64,000 nt of DNA, taken from the NCBI RefSeq assembly GCF_006438965.1, contig NZ_RCZM01000005.1:423955-487954 (forward strand), written 5' to 3'. Positions within the stretch are counted from its first letter, which is position 1. The number at the start of each line of letters is the position of its first letter. Source of the stretch: Pedococcus bigeumensis (lineage in GTDB: Bacteria; Actinomycetota; Actinomycetes; Actinomycetales; Dermatophilaceae). Under the pieces are notes generated by a model. The model ran no database searches, was not told the DNA's origin, and saw nothing but the letters and a program-made list of their open reading frames with translations. Shown here piece by piece: positions 38,146 through 46,669 of this stretch. The position numbers and the translations under genes are program-made.

Positions 38146-39804
38146 CCCAGCGTCCCGGACGCCAGCGGCCTCCTCGGTCATCGAGACGGTCTCCTGCTTC
38201 ATCGTGACGGTGGTGCGCAGCGGAACCTCCTTGAGGAAGAGCACTGCGAGCAGGGCCACCGCGGCGAAGGCTGCGCTGATCAGGAAGATGTGACCGGTCG
38301 CGTCGCCATAGGCCGCCCGCACGATCGTGGCCATCGACCCGGGCATGTCCTTGAGATCCAAGGTGCCGTTGCTGCCGCCCGACTGCGCGGCTGCGGCCGC
38401 CTTCGGCCCCAGCTGGGCCAGCCCGGTGGCGACACTGTCGCGCACGTTGTTGGCCAGCACGGCGCCGAGCACCGAGACGCCGATGGCACCACCGAGCGTG
38501 CGGAAGAACGCGATGGTCGCGGACGCCGCCCCGATGTTGCGGACGTCCACGGAGTTCTGCACGGCGAGGACGAGGTTCTGCATCATCGCGCCCATTCCGA
38601 AGCCCATCAGCGCCATCGCGATGCCGATCTGCCACATCGGGGTGAGGTGGTCGATCTGCCCGAGCCAGGCGGTGCCGGCGACCAGGAAGACGGCCCCACC
38701 GATGATGATGCCCTTCCACCGGCCGGTGCGGCTGACGACCTGGCCGCCCACGGTCGAGGAGAGCAGCAGACCACCCATCAGCGGGATCGTGAGCAGCCCG
38801 GCGTGGGTCGGGCTGTAGTCCCGCGAGATCTGGAAGTACTGGGTGAGGGAGGTCGTCCCGCCGAACAGCGCGACACCGACGGCCGCGCTGGCGATGACGA
38901 CCAGGCCGGTCGTGGCGTTCTTGAGCAGCCGGATCGGGATGATCGGCTCAGCTGCCCGCAGCTCGACGACGAGCGTGAGGGCCAGCGCGACGAGCGTGCC
39001 GGCGAGGTACCAGATGGTCTGAGCCGACCACCACGGGAAGTCGTTGCCGGCGAAGGTGACCCACAGCAACGGCAGCGAGGCGGTGACCGCGATCAGAGCA
39101 GCGCCGAGGTAGTCGATCTTGGGCGTGCGCTTCGGAGTGGTGATGTGCAGCGTCGCCTGGAGGATGAACAGGGCGATGACGGCCAGCGGGATGCAGACGT
39201 AGAACGTCCAGCGCCAGCCCAGGGCGCTGTCCACGATGACGCCCCCGAGCAGCGGACCGCTCACGGTCGCGACGGCCATGACGGCGCCCATGTAGCCGGC
39301 ATACCGACCACGCTGTCGCGGGGCGATCATCGCGCCCATGATCGACTGGGTGAGCGCGGTGAGGCCGCCCATGCCGAGGCCCTGCACGACGCGGCACGCG
39401 ATGAGGAAGCCCACCGACCGTGACATCCCCGCAGCGATCGACCCCGCGACGAAGACGACCAGGGACATCTGGACGAGCAGCTTCTTGCTGAACAGGTCGG
39501 ACAGCTTGCCCCAGATCGGGGTGCTGACCGTGGTGGCGAGCAGGGCAGCGGTGATCACCCAGGTGTACTGGCGCTGGGTGCCGTGCAGGTCACCGATGAT
39601 CGTCGGCAGTGCGGTCGAGACGATCGTGCTGCTGAGCATCGCGGTGAACAGCCCGGCGAGCAGCCCGGTCATCGCCTCGAGGATCTGTCGGTGCGACATC
39701 TCCTCGCTCTCGACGGCCAGTGCGGGAGCGTCCGGGGCGGCGGGCGCGGTTGTCGTCGTGGCGGTGCGTGCGGCCGTGCCGGTGGAAACAGAATTGTTTG
39801 ACAT
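38131..39804 (-). CDS. MFS multidrug exporter, DHA2 (EmrB/QacA) 14-helix type
   Basis: 557 residues from ATG at 39804, coupled to the MarR stop (TGATG). Motif A: GKLSDLFSKKLLVQ; motif C-like: GPLLGGVIVD in helix 5; helix 1 MLSSTIVSTALPTIIG. The long cytoplasmic N-terminus is Ala/Thr-rich. It exports drugs or metabolites and is co-transcribed with the upstream MarR regulator. Its 3' end overlaps the histidine-kinase gene on the other strand. Confidence 0.93.
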   Translation of the reverse strand: MSNNSVSTGTAARTATTTTAPAAPDAPALAVESEEMSHRQILEAMTGLLAGLFTAMLSSTIVSTALPTIIGDLHGTQRQYTWVITAALLATTVSTPIWGKLSDLFSKKLLVQMSLVVFVAGSIAAGMSRSVGFLIACRVVQGLGMGGLTALTQSIMGAMIAPRQRGRYAGYMGAVMAVATVSGPLLGGVIVDSALGWRWTFYVCIPLAVIALFILQATLHITTPKRTPKIDYLGAALIAVTASLPLLWVTFAGNDFPWWSAQTIWYLAGTLVALALTLVVELRAAEPIIPIRLLKNATTGLVVIASAAVGVALFGGTTSLTQYFQISRDYSPTHAGLLTIPLMGGLLLSSTVGGQVVSRTGRWKGIIIGGAVFLVAGTAWLGQIDHLTPMWQIGIAMALMGFGMGAMMQNLVLAVQNSVDVRNIGAASATIAFFRTLGGAIGVSVLGAVLANNVRDSVATGLAQLGPKAAAAAQSGGSNGTLDLKDMPGSMATIVRAAYGDATGHIFLISAAFAAVALLAVLFLKEVPLRTTVTMKQETVSMTEEAAGVRDAGSVER

Positions 39805-40436
39805 CAAAGGCTTTCGTGGGTTGCGGCGGAGTTCGGGAGGACGTCGGAGGAGGGTGCGGGGGCTTCGACGAGGCTGGGCGCGAGCGAGGTGTGCCGCGGC
39901 GGCGCGGCCCGCTCGCCGGCTCGGCGCAGCGCCTGCTCGAGGGTGTGCAGCAGGCCGGGCAGTCGGGCGACGTCGTCGTCGGACAGGTCGGCCAGGGCGT
40001 CGTCGAGGAGCTCGGCGTACTGGTCGGAGATGGTGGCCAGCTGGCTTCGTCCCTCGACGGTGAGCGCGATGTGGCAGGCGCGGGCGTCCGCCTCGTCGCG
40101 ATGGCGGACGACGAGTCCGTCCTCCTCGAGGCGGGTGAGCGCCCGACTGACGACCGACGGCGCGACACCGGTCGCACCGGCCAGGTCGCCGGGGCGGTCC
40201 TCCCCCGGCTGGGTCGCAAGGACCTTGAGGATGGCGAGTGGCGTCCCTGATGCTCCCAGCTGCACCTGGCGCTGACGGGCGATCGAGCGGCTGGCGCGGA
40301 TCAGGCTGGACAGGGCCGAGACGACCTCACCGGTCGCGTGGTGCGCGTGGACCCGGCGCTCTGGCGAAGGGCCCACCGACCGAGCGGCCTCGGCGCGGCT
40401 GAGCCCTGCGGTGCTCGGCGTGGACATGACAGACAT
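39804..40436 (-). CDS. MarR-family transcriptional regulator
   Basis: 210 residues from ATG at 40436 (AAAGGA 5 nt upstream; a longer frame reaches 40466). Winged HTH with PGDLAGATGVAPSVVSRALTRLEEDG and wing RHRDEADARACHIALT. The Pro/Ala/Ser-rich C-terminal tail is unusual. It is coupled to the DHA2 exporter and should repress it and itself via the inverted repeat at 40457-40484. Confidence 0.9.
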   Translation of the reverse strand: MSVMSTPSTAGLSRAEAARSVGPSPERRVHAHHATGEVVSALSSLIRASRSIARQRQVQLGASGTPLAILKVLATQPGEDRPGDLAGATGVAPSVVSRALTRLEEDGLVVRHRDEADARACHIALTVEGRSQLATISDQYAELLDDALADLSDDDVARLPGLLHTLEQALRRAGERAAPPRHTSLAPSLVEAPAPSSDVLPNSAATHESL

Positions 40437-40456
40437 GGCGATCCTTTGGTTGCAGA

Positions 40457-40484
40457 ACACAACCATAACTCACGTTAGTTGTGT
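40457..40484. promoter_or_regulatory. Inverted repeat, likely MarR operator of the regulator-exporter operon
   Basis: ACACAAC - 14 nt - GTTGTGT, with an inner TAAC/GTTA pair. On the minus strand TTGACA overlaps its outer arm, about 60 nt before the MarR start, so binding would occlude the promoter. Confidence 0.6.
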
Positions 40485-40521
40485 CAAGCAACTTCCAGCG
40501 GAGCGCCTGTCGGCCGAGCGG

Positions 40522-40968
40522 CTATGGAGCAGTGTCGTTCAGCTGCCGGAGCAGTCGGGCGAGGTCGGACACGTCCTGCGCATCCCAGTCGGCCAGCCGG
40601 GCGCGCAGCCGCTCGCGCCGCCCGGACACCGAACGCTCCAGCGCCTCGGCACCCGACGCAGTGAGCCGCACCTGCCGGGCCCGGGCGTCGAGCGGGTCGG
40701 GGATGCGCTCGATCAGGCCGAGGTCCTCCAGCGTCGTGAGGTTCCGGCTGGTCGTGGACTTGTGAAGCCCGAGCACGTCGGAGATGTCGCCTCCGCGGGC
40801 GCCACCACCGGCCGCAGCCAGGTCTCGCACGGCGACCAGCACGGCATACCCCGCGGAGTCGAGGTCCGGGTGCACATCCGCGGCGGTGCGCTGCTGGGCG
40901 CTGCGGGCCCGGCGCAGCAGCCTGCTGAGCTCGATCTCGAGTGCGCCGAGGTCGGACGTGGGAGCCAT
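40522..40968 (-). CDS. MarR-family transcriptional regulator
   Basis: 148 residues. Winged HTH with GDISDVLGLHKSTTSRNLTTLEDLGLIER and wing DPLDARARQVRLT. TAGGCT (minus strand, 40980-40975) lies 6 nt before the ATG, so it is probably leaderless. It is 85 nt upstream of the second MarR gene; two MarR genes in tandem before one exporter is slightly unusual. Confidence 0.9.
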   Translation of the reverse strand: MAPTSDLGALEIELSRLLRRARSAQQRTAADVHPDLDSAGYAVLVAVRDLAAAGGGARGGDISDVLGLHKSTTSRNLTTLEDLGLIERIPDPLDARARQVRLTASGAEALERSVSGRRERLRARLADWDAQDVSDLARLLRQLNDTAP

Positions 40969-41063
40969 GCAGGGAGCCTAGAGCCTGCGCCTGAGGTCGT
41001 TGCGGGATCGCGCCCGTTCGGATCGCGATGGCCACGAGCGCCGCCGCGGCGCTCGCGGACGGT

Positions 41064-42500
41064 TCACTGCGTCCGCGGGCGGGAGAGGCGGTCGAGGAAC
41101 GTCACGAGGAGGGCTTCACGCAGCCGCGGCGGGGCCACATTGAGGAGGGCGTTGACCGGCGCCATCCGCTCGGGCAGGGCCAGCGCCCCGTCGGCGCCCG
41201 CCAGGCCGGCGACCTGCAGAAGCCCGTCGAAGGCAGCGTCGTCCAACGTCGCCGGGTCGATGGCACTCGCCGCCGCGGCCAGTTCGGGCGCGACCTGGAC
41301 CGGGCCGGCGGCCACCGCGGCGGAGACCGACTCCCCAAGCGCCGCCAGGAACTCCGGCACCAGGGGTGCCGTGGCTGCGCTCAGGGTGAGGTGCATCGTG
41401 GGCGGCTCCCCGGCGAAGGCCATCTGCGGCTGCACGAACCAGCCGCGCAGCAGCATCTCGTCGCAGATCGTGAACACGTCGCAGCTGTCGTCGGCACGGA
41501 GCGCGACGAGCGTGGAGTCGGGCCGTGCGACGACCGCCAGCTCGGGGAGCACAGCCAGACCATCCACGAGCTCCCGTATGCCGTCACCCACCTGCTCCGC
41601 CAACGCCGCATAGCCGTCGTCCCCGAGGTGCGTGACGACAGCCCAGGCGGCGGCGAGCGGTCCGCCGGACTTGGTCGACTGCGTGGTCGTGTTGAGCATC
41701 GTGTAGCCGGGCCAGTCCGCGGCGGCGAAGAGCTGCGGTCGGCGCAGCCACGCCGAACGGTGCAGGAGCAGCGAGACGCCCTTCGGCGTGTAGGCGTACT
41801 TGTGCAGGTCGACCGAGATGCTCGTGACGCCCTCGACCGCGAAGGTCCAGTCCGGCTGGTCGGCACCCTGCCGCCGCAGGTAGGGCAGCACCCAGCCGCC
41901 GATGCACGCGTCCACGTGGCACCGCGCCCCAGCAGCGAGGGCGGCGGCAGCAATCGGCGTAACCGGGTCGATCACCCCGTGGGCGTAGGAAGGCGCGCTC
42001 GCGACCACGAGCACGGTCCGGTCGTCGATCGCGGCGGCCATCGCCTCGGCGTCGGCACGGAAGGTTCCGGGGTCGACGGGGACGAAGACCGGCTCGACAC
42101 CGAAGTAGTGCGCGGCCTTGTGGAAGGCGGCGTGGACCGTGGTCGGCAGCACCATCCGCGGTTGGTCAACCTCGGGGCGAGCGTCGCGGGCGGTCTGCAC
42201 AGCCAGCAGGATCGACTCGGTGCCGCCACTGGTGGCCGTGCCGACGAACCCTTCCGGGGCGTCGAGCAGCCGGCCGGCGAACCCCACGAGCTCCTGCTCC
42301 ATCTGCAGCAGGCTCGGGAAGGCAGTCGGGTCGAGCCCGTTGGCGGACGCGAACATCGCCAGCGCCCGACGCCCCAGCTCGTCCGCGTCGGCGAGACCGG
42401 AGTCGTAGACGTACGCCAGCGTCCGGCCCCCATGGGTGGGCAGGTCACCGGATCGCATCGCCTCCAGGCGCGCGACGACCTCGTCGACCGGCAGCCCCAT
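41064..42500 (-). CDS. PLP-dependent group II decarboxylase / sphingosine-1-phosphate lyase-like enzyme
   Basis: 478 residues from ATG at 42500 (AGGAGG upstream, start overlapping the MFS stop, TGATG). Fold type I: TSGGTESILLA (90-100), His196-Val-Asp197 stacking/pyridine-N pair in CHVDACIGGW, and the Schiff-base Lys234 in VDLHKYAYTPKG. The similarity is to aspartate/glutamate decarboxylases and sphingosine-phosphate or phosphoethanolamine-releasing lyases; these cannot be separated from sequence alone. It is coupled to a GPH-type transporter that may import its substrate. Confidence 0.83.
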   Translation of the reverse strand: MGLPVDEVVARLEAMRSGDLPTHGGRTLAYVYDSGLADADELGRRALAMFASANGLDPTAFPSLLQMEQELVGFAGRLLDAPEGFVGTATSGGTESILLAVQTARDARPEVDQPRMVLPTTVHAAFHKAAHYFGVEPVFVPVDPGTFRADAEAMAAAIDDRTVLVVASAPSYAHGVIDPVTPIAAAALAAGARCHVDACIGGWVLPYLRRQGADQPDWTFAVEGVTSISVDLHKYAYTPKGVSLLLHRSAWLRRPQLFAAADWPGYTMLNTTTQSTKSGGPLAAAWAVVTHLGDDGYAALAEQVGDGIRELVDGLAVLPELAVVARPDSTLVALRADDSCDVFTICDEMLLRGWFVQPQMAFAGEPPTMHLTLSAATAPLVPEFLAALGESVSAAVAAGPVQVAPELAAAASAIDPATLDDAAFDGLLQVAGLAGADGALALPERMAPVNALLNVAPPRLREALLVTFLDRLSRPRTQ

Positions 42501-43888
42501 CAGCCCTCCTCGTTCCTCGTCGGCAGCTCCACGATGGCAGCCCGCACAGCCGACTCGTCGAGCCGGTACCTCGCCAGCAACAACAGGCTCAGACCCACGA
42601 GCACGGCGGGCACCAGCGAGAAACCCAACCCGATCGCAGTCACCGCTGAATCCGGTTGCGCCGCACTGGAGTCCGTCGACGACACGTAGCCGCCCAGGGC
42701 GAGCACCAGGGCATACAGACCTGGCCCGAGCGCCAGCCCCAGGGTCTCGCCAGCCGTCCAGACCCCGGTGAACACCCCGATCCGGTTCTGGCCGGAGCGC
42801 ACCGCGTCGACGGCCGCGACGTCCGGCAGCATGGCCAACGGGAACATCTGCGCGCCGGCGTAACCGACGCCGACCACCGCCAGGGCGAGGTAGACCGCGA
42901 CGACGGGAAGCGACCGCGCGGGGACCAGCGCGATGGCTCCAGCTGCGAGCAGGACGGAGGACGCGGCATACCCCCAGCGTTTGCCTCGGGCGGCGCCCAC
43001 CCGCTGCCACAGCGGGGTGACGAGGAGGGCCGGGCCGACGAAGCAGACGAAGAGCAGGGTGGACGCAGATGCCTTGCCCAGCACGTGCCGCGCCACGTAG
43101 TCGACCCCCGCGAGCATCGCACCGGTCGCGAGCGCCTGGAGGACGAAGGTGCCGAGCAGGAGGCGGAAGTCCCTGGCGCCGGCCACGATCCGCAGCTGGG
43201 CAGCCAGACCACCGGCGGACGGACGCACCGCCGTCACAGGTGCAGGAGCAGTCCCTCGCCATGCCCCGAGCACCCCGACGAGGATGAGACACGCGACCAC
43301 CAGACCCATGACGCGATAGCCCTGGGCCGCCCCGACAGCGTCACGGATGGCGGGTGCGCTGGCGCCGCTCACGAGGATGGCCAGCGCCAGGATCGCGACC
43401 CGCCAGGTCATCAGCCGGGTGCGCTCGCGGTAGTCGCTGGTCATCTCCGCCGGCATGGCGACGTAGGGGACCTGGAAGAAGGCGTAGGCCGTGGCACACG
43501 CGAGGAAGGCGACCACCACCCACGCCGAGGCCACGCCGCGCGGGGCGGACGGCCCTGCGAAGAGCAGCGCGAAACCCACCGCGAGCCCCACCCCGCCCCG
43601 CAGCAGGAAGGGGCGCCGAGGGCCGGTCGGCGACACGGTGTGGTCGCTGATCCGCCCGGCGATCGGGTTGAGGACGACATCCCAGGCCTTGGGCAGGAAC
43701 ACGATGACACCGGCCAGCCCGGCGGCTATCCCGAGACGGTCGGTGAGGTAGGGCAGCAGCAACAGGCCGGGCACCGTCCCGAAGGCTCCCGTCGCGACCG
43801 ACCCCAGCGCGTAGCCGCGAACCGTGCGGGACGACAGCGGTGGCGTCGCGGGAGCACGTGGCGGCGACGACGGCGGCTGCGTGCTCAC
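42500..43888 (-). CDS. MFS transporter, GPH/MelB-like (MFS_2) family
   Basis: 462 residues, 12 helices. The MFS_2 pattern is present: KAWDVVLNPIAGRISDHT near helix 2 and YVAMPAEMTSDYRERTRLM in the loop after helix 4. Such symporters move sugars, glycosides or lysolipids with Na+ or H+. The GTG start lies 6 nt after TAGAGT (minus strand, 43900-43895), so it is probably leaderless. It is the first gene of a two-gene operon with the PLP lyase. Confidence 0.87.
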   Translation of the reverse strand: MSTQPPSSPPRAPATPPLSSRTVRGYALGSVATGAFGTVPGLLLLPYLTDRLGIAAGLAGVIVFLPKAWDVVLNPIAGRISDHTVSPTGPRRPFLLRGGVGLAVGFALLFAGPSAPRGVASAWVVVAFLACATAYAFFQVPYVAMPAEMTSDYRERTRLMTWRVAILALAILVSGASAPAIRDAVGAAQGYRVMGLVVACLILVGVLGAWRGTAPAPVTAVRPSAGGLAAQLRIVAGARDFRLLLGTFVLQALATGAMLAGVDYVARHVLGKASASTLLFVCFVGPALLVTPLWQRVGAARGKRWGYAASSVLLAAGAIALVPARSLPVVAVYLALAVVGVGYAGAQMFPLAMLPDVAAVDAVRSGQNRIGVFTGVWTAGETLGLALGPGLYALVLALGGYVSSTDSSAAQPDSAVTAIGLGFSLVPAVLVGLSLLLLARYRLDESAVRAAIVELPTRNEEG

Positions 43889-43921
43889 GGGCCGACTCTA
43901 GGGGCGGGCCCGCACCGGGAG

Positions 43922-43964
43922 TTGACGATCCCGCGAGGACGGTCCTATATTCCGCGTGGAATAT
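43922..43964 (+). promoter_or_regulatory. Strong promoter with palindromic operator for padR-MFS
   Basis: -35 TTGACG (43922-43927), 18-nt spacer, -10 TATATT (43946-43951). The -10 is the left edge of a palindrome ATATTCC-GCGT-GGAATAT (43947-43964), 7-bp perfect arms, 29 nt before the PadR start, suggesting autorepression by PadR. Confidence 0.75.
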
Positions 43965-43992
43965 TTCACCCGGAACGATCTGGAAAGCACGG

Positions 43993-44559
43993 ATGCCGCT
44001 CTCCCCCCTGGCCATCTCGGCGCTGGCGCTGCTCAACGAGCGCGCCATGCACCCCTACGAGATGTACCAGCTCCTGCTGGAACGCCACGAGGATCGCATC
44101 GTCCGGGTCACCCCCGGCTCGCTCTACCGGACCGTCGACCGGCTCACCCAGGACGGCCTGGCCGAGGCAACCGGCACGGCTCGCGAGGGCAACCGTCCGG
44201 AGCGCACGACCTACGCCATCACCGACCTCGGTCGCTCGTCCCTGGTCGAGCGGATCCGCGAGATCCTGCGCGAGCCCGTCAACGAGTTCCCCAGCTTCGC
44301 CCTGGCCCTGGCCGAGGCCCACAACGCGCCGGCCAGCGCCGTCTGCGCCGACCTGCGCGACCACCTCAAGGTCATCGAGGGCGAGCTCGCCGACATCGAC
44401 TGCCTGGTCGACAAGGCCAGGGCGCGCGAGGTCGCCGAGGCCTACTGGATCACCGCCGACTACATCCGCCACATGACCGTGGCCCAGCAGGACTGGATCA
44501 ACGGTTTCATCACCCGACTCGAGAAAGGCGACCTCCCATGGCCGCACCCACAGCCCTGA
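43993..44559 (+). CDS. PadR-family transcriptional regulator
   Basis: 188 residues from ATG at 43993 (GGAAAG upstream). The winged HTH is typical: LNERAMHPYEMYQLLLER, TPGSLYRTVDRLTQDG, ITDLGRSSL. A C-terminal helical (Vir_act_alpha_C-like) dimer domain follows, with LRDHLKVIEGELADI. It precedes and overlaps the MFS gene by 22 nt, so it most likely controls that exporter. Confidence 0.92.
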   Translation: MPLSPLAISALALLNERAMHPYEMYQLLLERHEDRIVRVTPGSLYRTVDRLTQDGLAEATGTAREGNRPERTTYAITDLGRSSLVERIREILREPVNEFPSFALALAEAHNAPASAVCADLRDHLKVIEGELADIDCLVDKARAREVAEAYWITADYIRHMTVAQQDWINGFITRLEKGDLPWPHPQP

Positions 44560-46010
44560 AGACTGACCTCCCCACGGACTACCGGCCCTGGCCGGCCCTC
44601 TGGGCCATGGTGATCGGGTTCTTCATGATCCTCGTCGACTCGACGATCGTGTCGGTCGCGACTCCCGCGATCATGAAGGGCCTGGACTCCGACGTGAACG
44701 CCGTCATCTGGGTCACCTCCGCCTACCTGCTCGCGTATGCCGTGCCGCTGCTGATCACCGGCCGCCTCGGCGACCGCATCGGGCCTAAGTACGTCTACCT
44801 GAGTGGGCTGGCCCTGTTCACGCTGGCCTCGCTCTGGTGCGGCCTCACCGGCTCGATCGAGATGCTCATCATCGCCCGCATCGTCCAGGGCGTCGGCGCC
44901 TCCCTGATGACGCCGCAGACCATGGCCGTCATCACGCGCACCTTCCCGGCGGCCTCGCGCGGCCAGGCGATGTCCCTGTGGGGAGCCACCGCTGGCGTGG
45001 CGATCCTTGTCGGGCCGCTTGTCGGCGGCCTGCTCGTCGACGGCCCCGGCTGGGAGTGGATCTTCTTCATCAACATCCCCGTCGGCATCATCGCCTTCGT
45101 GTTCGCCGCGCGCCTCGTGCCCAAGCTCCCGACGCACAGCCACTCCTTCGACTGGATCGGCGTGGGCCTTTCGGCCGTTGGCATGTTCCTGATCGTGTTC
45201 GGGATCCAGGAGGGCGAGACCTACAACTGGGGCACCATCAACGGGATTCTCTCGGTGCCGCTGCTTATCGTCGCGGGCATCGTCGTCTTCGGGCTGTTCA
45301 TCTTCTGGCAGAGCCGGATCAAGACGGAGCCGCTCGTGCCGCTCGGCCTGTTCCGGGACCGCAACTTCTCGCTGTCCAACCTCGCCATCGCCGCGGTCGG
45401 CTTCGCCATCACGGCAATGGCCTTCCCGTTCATGCTCTACGCGCAGGTCGTCCGCGGCCTGACCCCGACCAAGTCGGCTCTGCTGCTCGTGCCGATGGCG
45501 GTCCTCGCAGGCGCGCTCTCCCCCGTCGTGGGCCGCCTCATCGACCGCATGCACCCGCGGACCATCACGGCGTTCGGTCTGGCCCTCTGCTCGGCCTCGT
45601 TGTTCCTGCTGAGCATGGTGACGACGACGGACAGCCCGATCTGGCTGCTCCTGGTCCCGATGGGGCTGATGGGCGTCGCGAACGCCTTCATGTGGGCACC
45701 CCTGGCCGCCACCGCCACGCGCAACCTCCCGATGGCGTCGGCCGGCGCGGGTTCCGGGATCTACAACACGACCCGGCAGATCGGGGCGGTGCTCGGCAGC
45801 GCAGCCATTGCTGCCCTCATCGAGGCACGCCTGACGGCCAACCTGCCCGGCGTCCCGCAGGACATGTCGCAGCGAACCGCGGGCGTGAAGCTCCCGCCAC
45901 AGATCGCCGACGGGTTCGCCTCCGCGATGTCGCAGACCCTGCTGCTTCCGGCGGCCGTCCTGCTCCTCGGCGTCGTCGCGGCCCTGGCCTTCACCAAGCC
46001 GACCCACTGA
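44538..46010 (+). CDS. MFS exporter, DHA2-like
   Basis: 490 residues from ATG at 44538 inside the end of the PadR gene. 14 helices: helix-1 VDSTIVSVATPAIM, motif A GRLGDRIGPKYVYLS, motif C-like GPLVGGLLVDG. Regulated with PadR from the promoter at 43922. Substrate unknown. Confidence 0.92.
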   Translation: MAAPTALKTDLPTDYRPWPALWAMVIGFFMILVDSTIVSVATPAIMKGLDSDVNAVIWVTSAYLLAYAVPLLITGRLGDRIGPKYVYLSGLALFTLASLWCGLTGSIEMLIIARIVQGVGASLMTPQTMAVITRTFPAASRGQAMSLWGATAGVAILVGPLVGGLLVDGPGWEWIFFINIPVGIIAFVFAARLVPKLPTHSHSFDWIGVGLSAVGMFLIVFGIQEGETYNWGTINGILSVPLLIVAGIVVFGLFIFWQSRIKTEPLVPLGLFRDRNFSLSNLAIAAVGFAITAMAFPFMLYAQVVRGLTPTKSALLLVPMAVLAGALSPVVGRLIDRMHPRTITAFGLALCSASLFLLSMVTTTDSPIWLLLVPMGLMGVANAFMWAPLAATATRNLPMASAGAGSGIYNTTRQIGAVLGSAAIAALIEARLTANLPGVPQDMSQRTAGVKLPPQIADGFASAMSQTLLLPAAVLLLGVVAALAFTKPTH

Positions 46011-46015
46011 CCCTC

Positions 46016-46636
46016 GTGGCGCCGGGACAGCGGTTGCGCTTCTGCGGCGCCATCGCGGGAGCGGGTTCGAGCAGTGGCGTGCGCTTCGTCGTGGGGCGAT
46101 GGGTCGAGTCACCGTTCGGCCCGTTCGCCGACGTGATGGTCGAGGACGCCTCAGGTCACCGCACCCTGCTCGCGCCGAGCGACGACGTCGCCGAGTTCGT
46201 CACCCAGACCTACGAGTTCGACGAGGTCTGCACGACGCCGGTCTCGGTCGGCGTCGCCCGCGACGGCTGGGACGTGCACGCGGAAGGCCACCTCGCGGCA
46301 TACCTGCGCCTCGGGTCCCGTATGCCGCTGGGCTGGCTGTTGCGCGCCGTCCCCCGTCCCGTCGCCACCAGCACGAGGTGGGCCGGCCTGGTCGACCCGG
46401 TCGCGCGGGTCGCGCTGCGCGGGGTGCGGACCCGGGGAGTCGCGCTGGAGGGACGCCGCGAGTGGTACGGCGCGACCGACCTGCACTCCCTGACCAGCCT
46501 GGCCGGTTCGTGGCGGGGCGTCACGCTGGGGACGCTGGCCGACGTCGACCCGCCGTGCCGGTTCGGTTTCAGCTCGACGCCGAGCACGCCGAGCGTCACG
46601 AGTGTGGTGACCACGGTCGCCATCGACGCCCATTGA
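46016..46636 (+). CDS. Conserved-looking hypothetical protein
   Basis: 206 residues from GTG at 46016, 5 nt after the MFS stop. Soluble, no signal peptide or membrane helix; mixed alpha/beta with segments such as FGPFADVMVEDASGHRTLLAP and FVTQTYEFDEVCTTPVSVGV. It is probably translated from the padR-MFS transcript. No family recognised; it could be a small lipocalin-like or regulatory protein, but that is a guess. Three-base periodicity and GC3 are like its neighbours. Confidence 0.65.
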   Translation: MAPGQRLRFCGAIAGAGSSSGVRFVVGRWVESPFGPFADVMVEDASGHRTLLAPSDDVAEFVTQTYEFDEVCTTPVSVGVARDGWDVHAEGHLAAYLRLGSRMPLGWLLRAVPRPVATSTRWAGLVDPVARVALRGVRTRGVALEGRREWYGATDLHSLTSLAGSWRGVTLGTLADVDPPCRFGFSSTPSTPSVTSVVTTVAIDAH

Positions 46637-46669
46637 CGTCATCGAGGAGGGGCCGAACCCGACGCCTGC

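Noticed and set aside
39804..40466. Longer start of the MarR gene at 40466
   Set aside because: It would put the operator palindrome inside the coding region; the ATG at 40436 has a good ribosome site.
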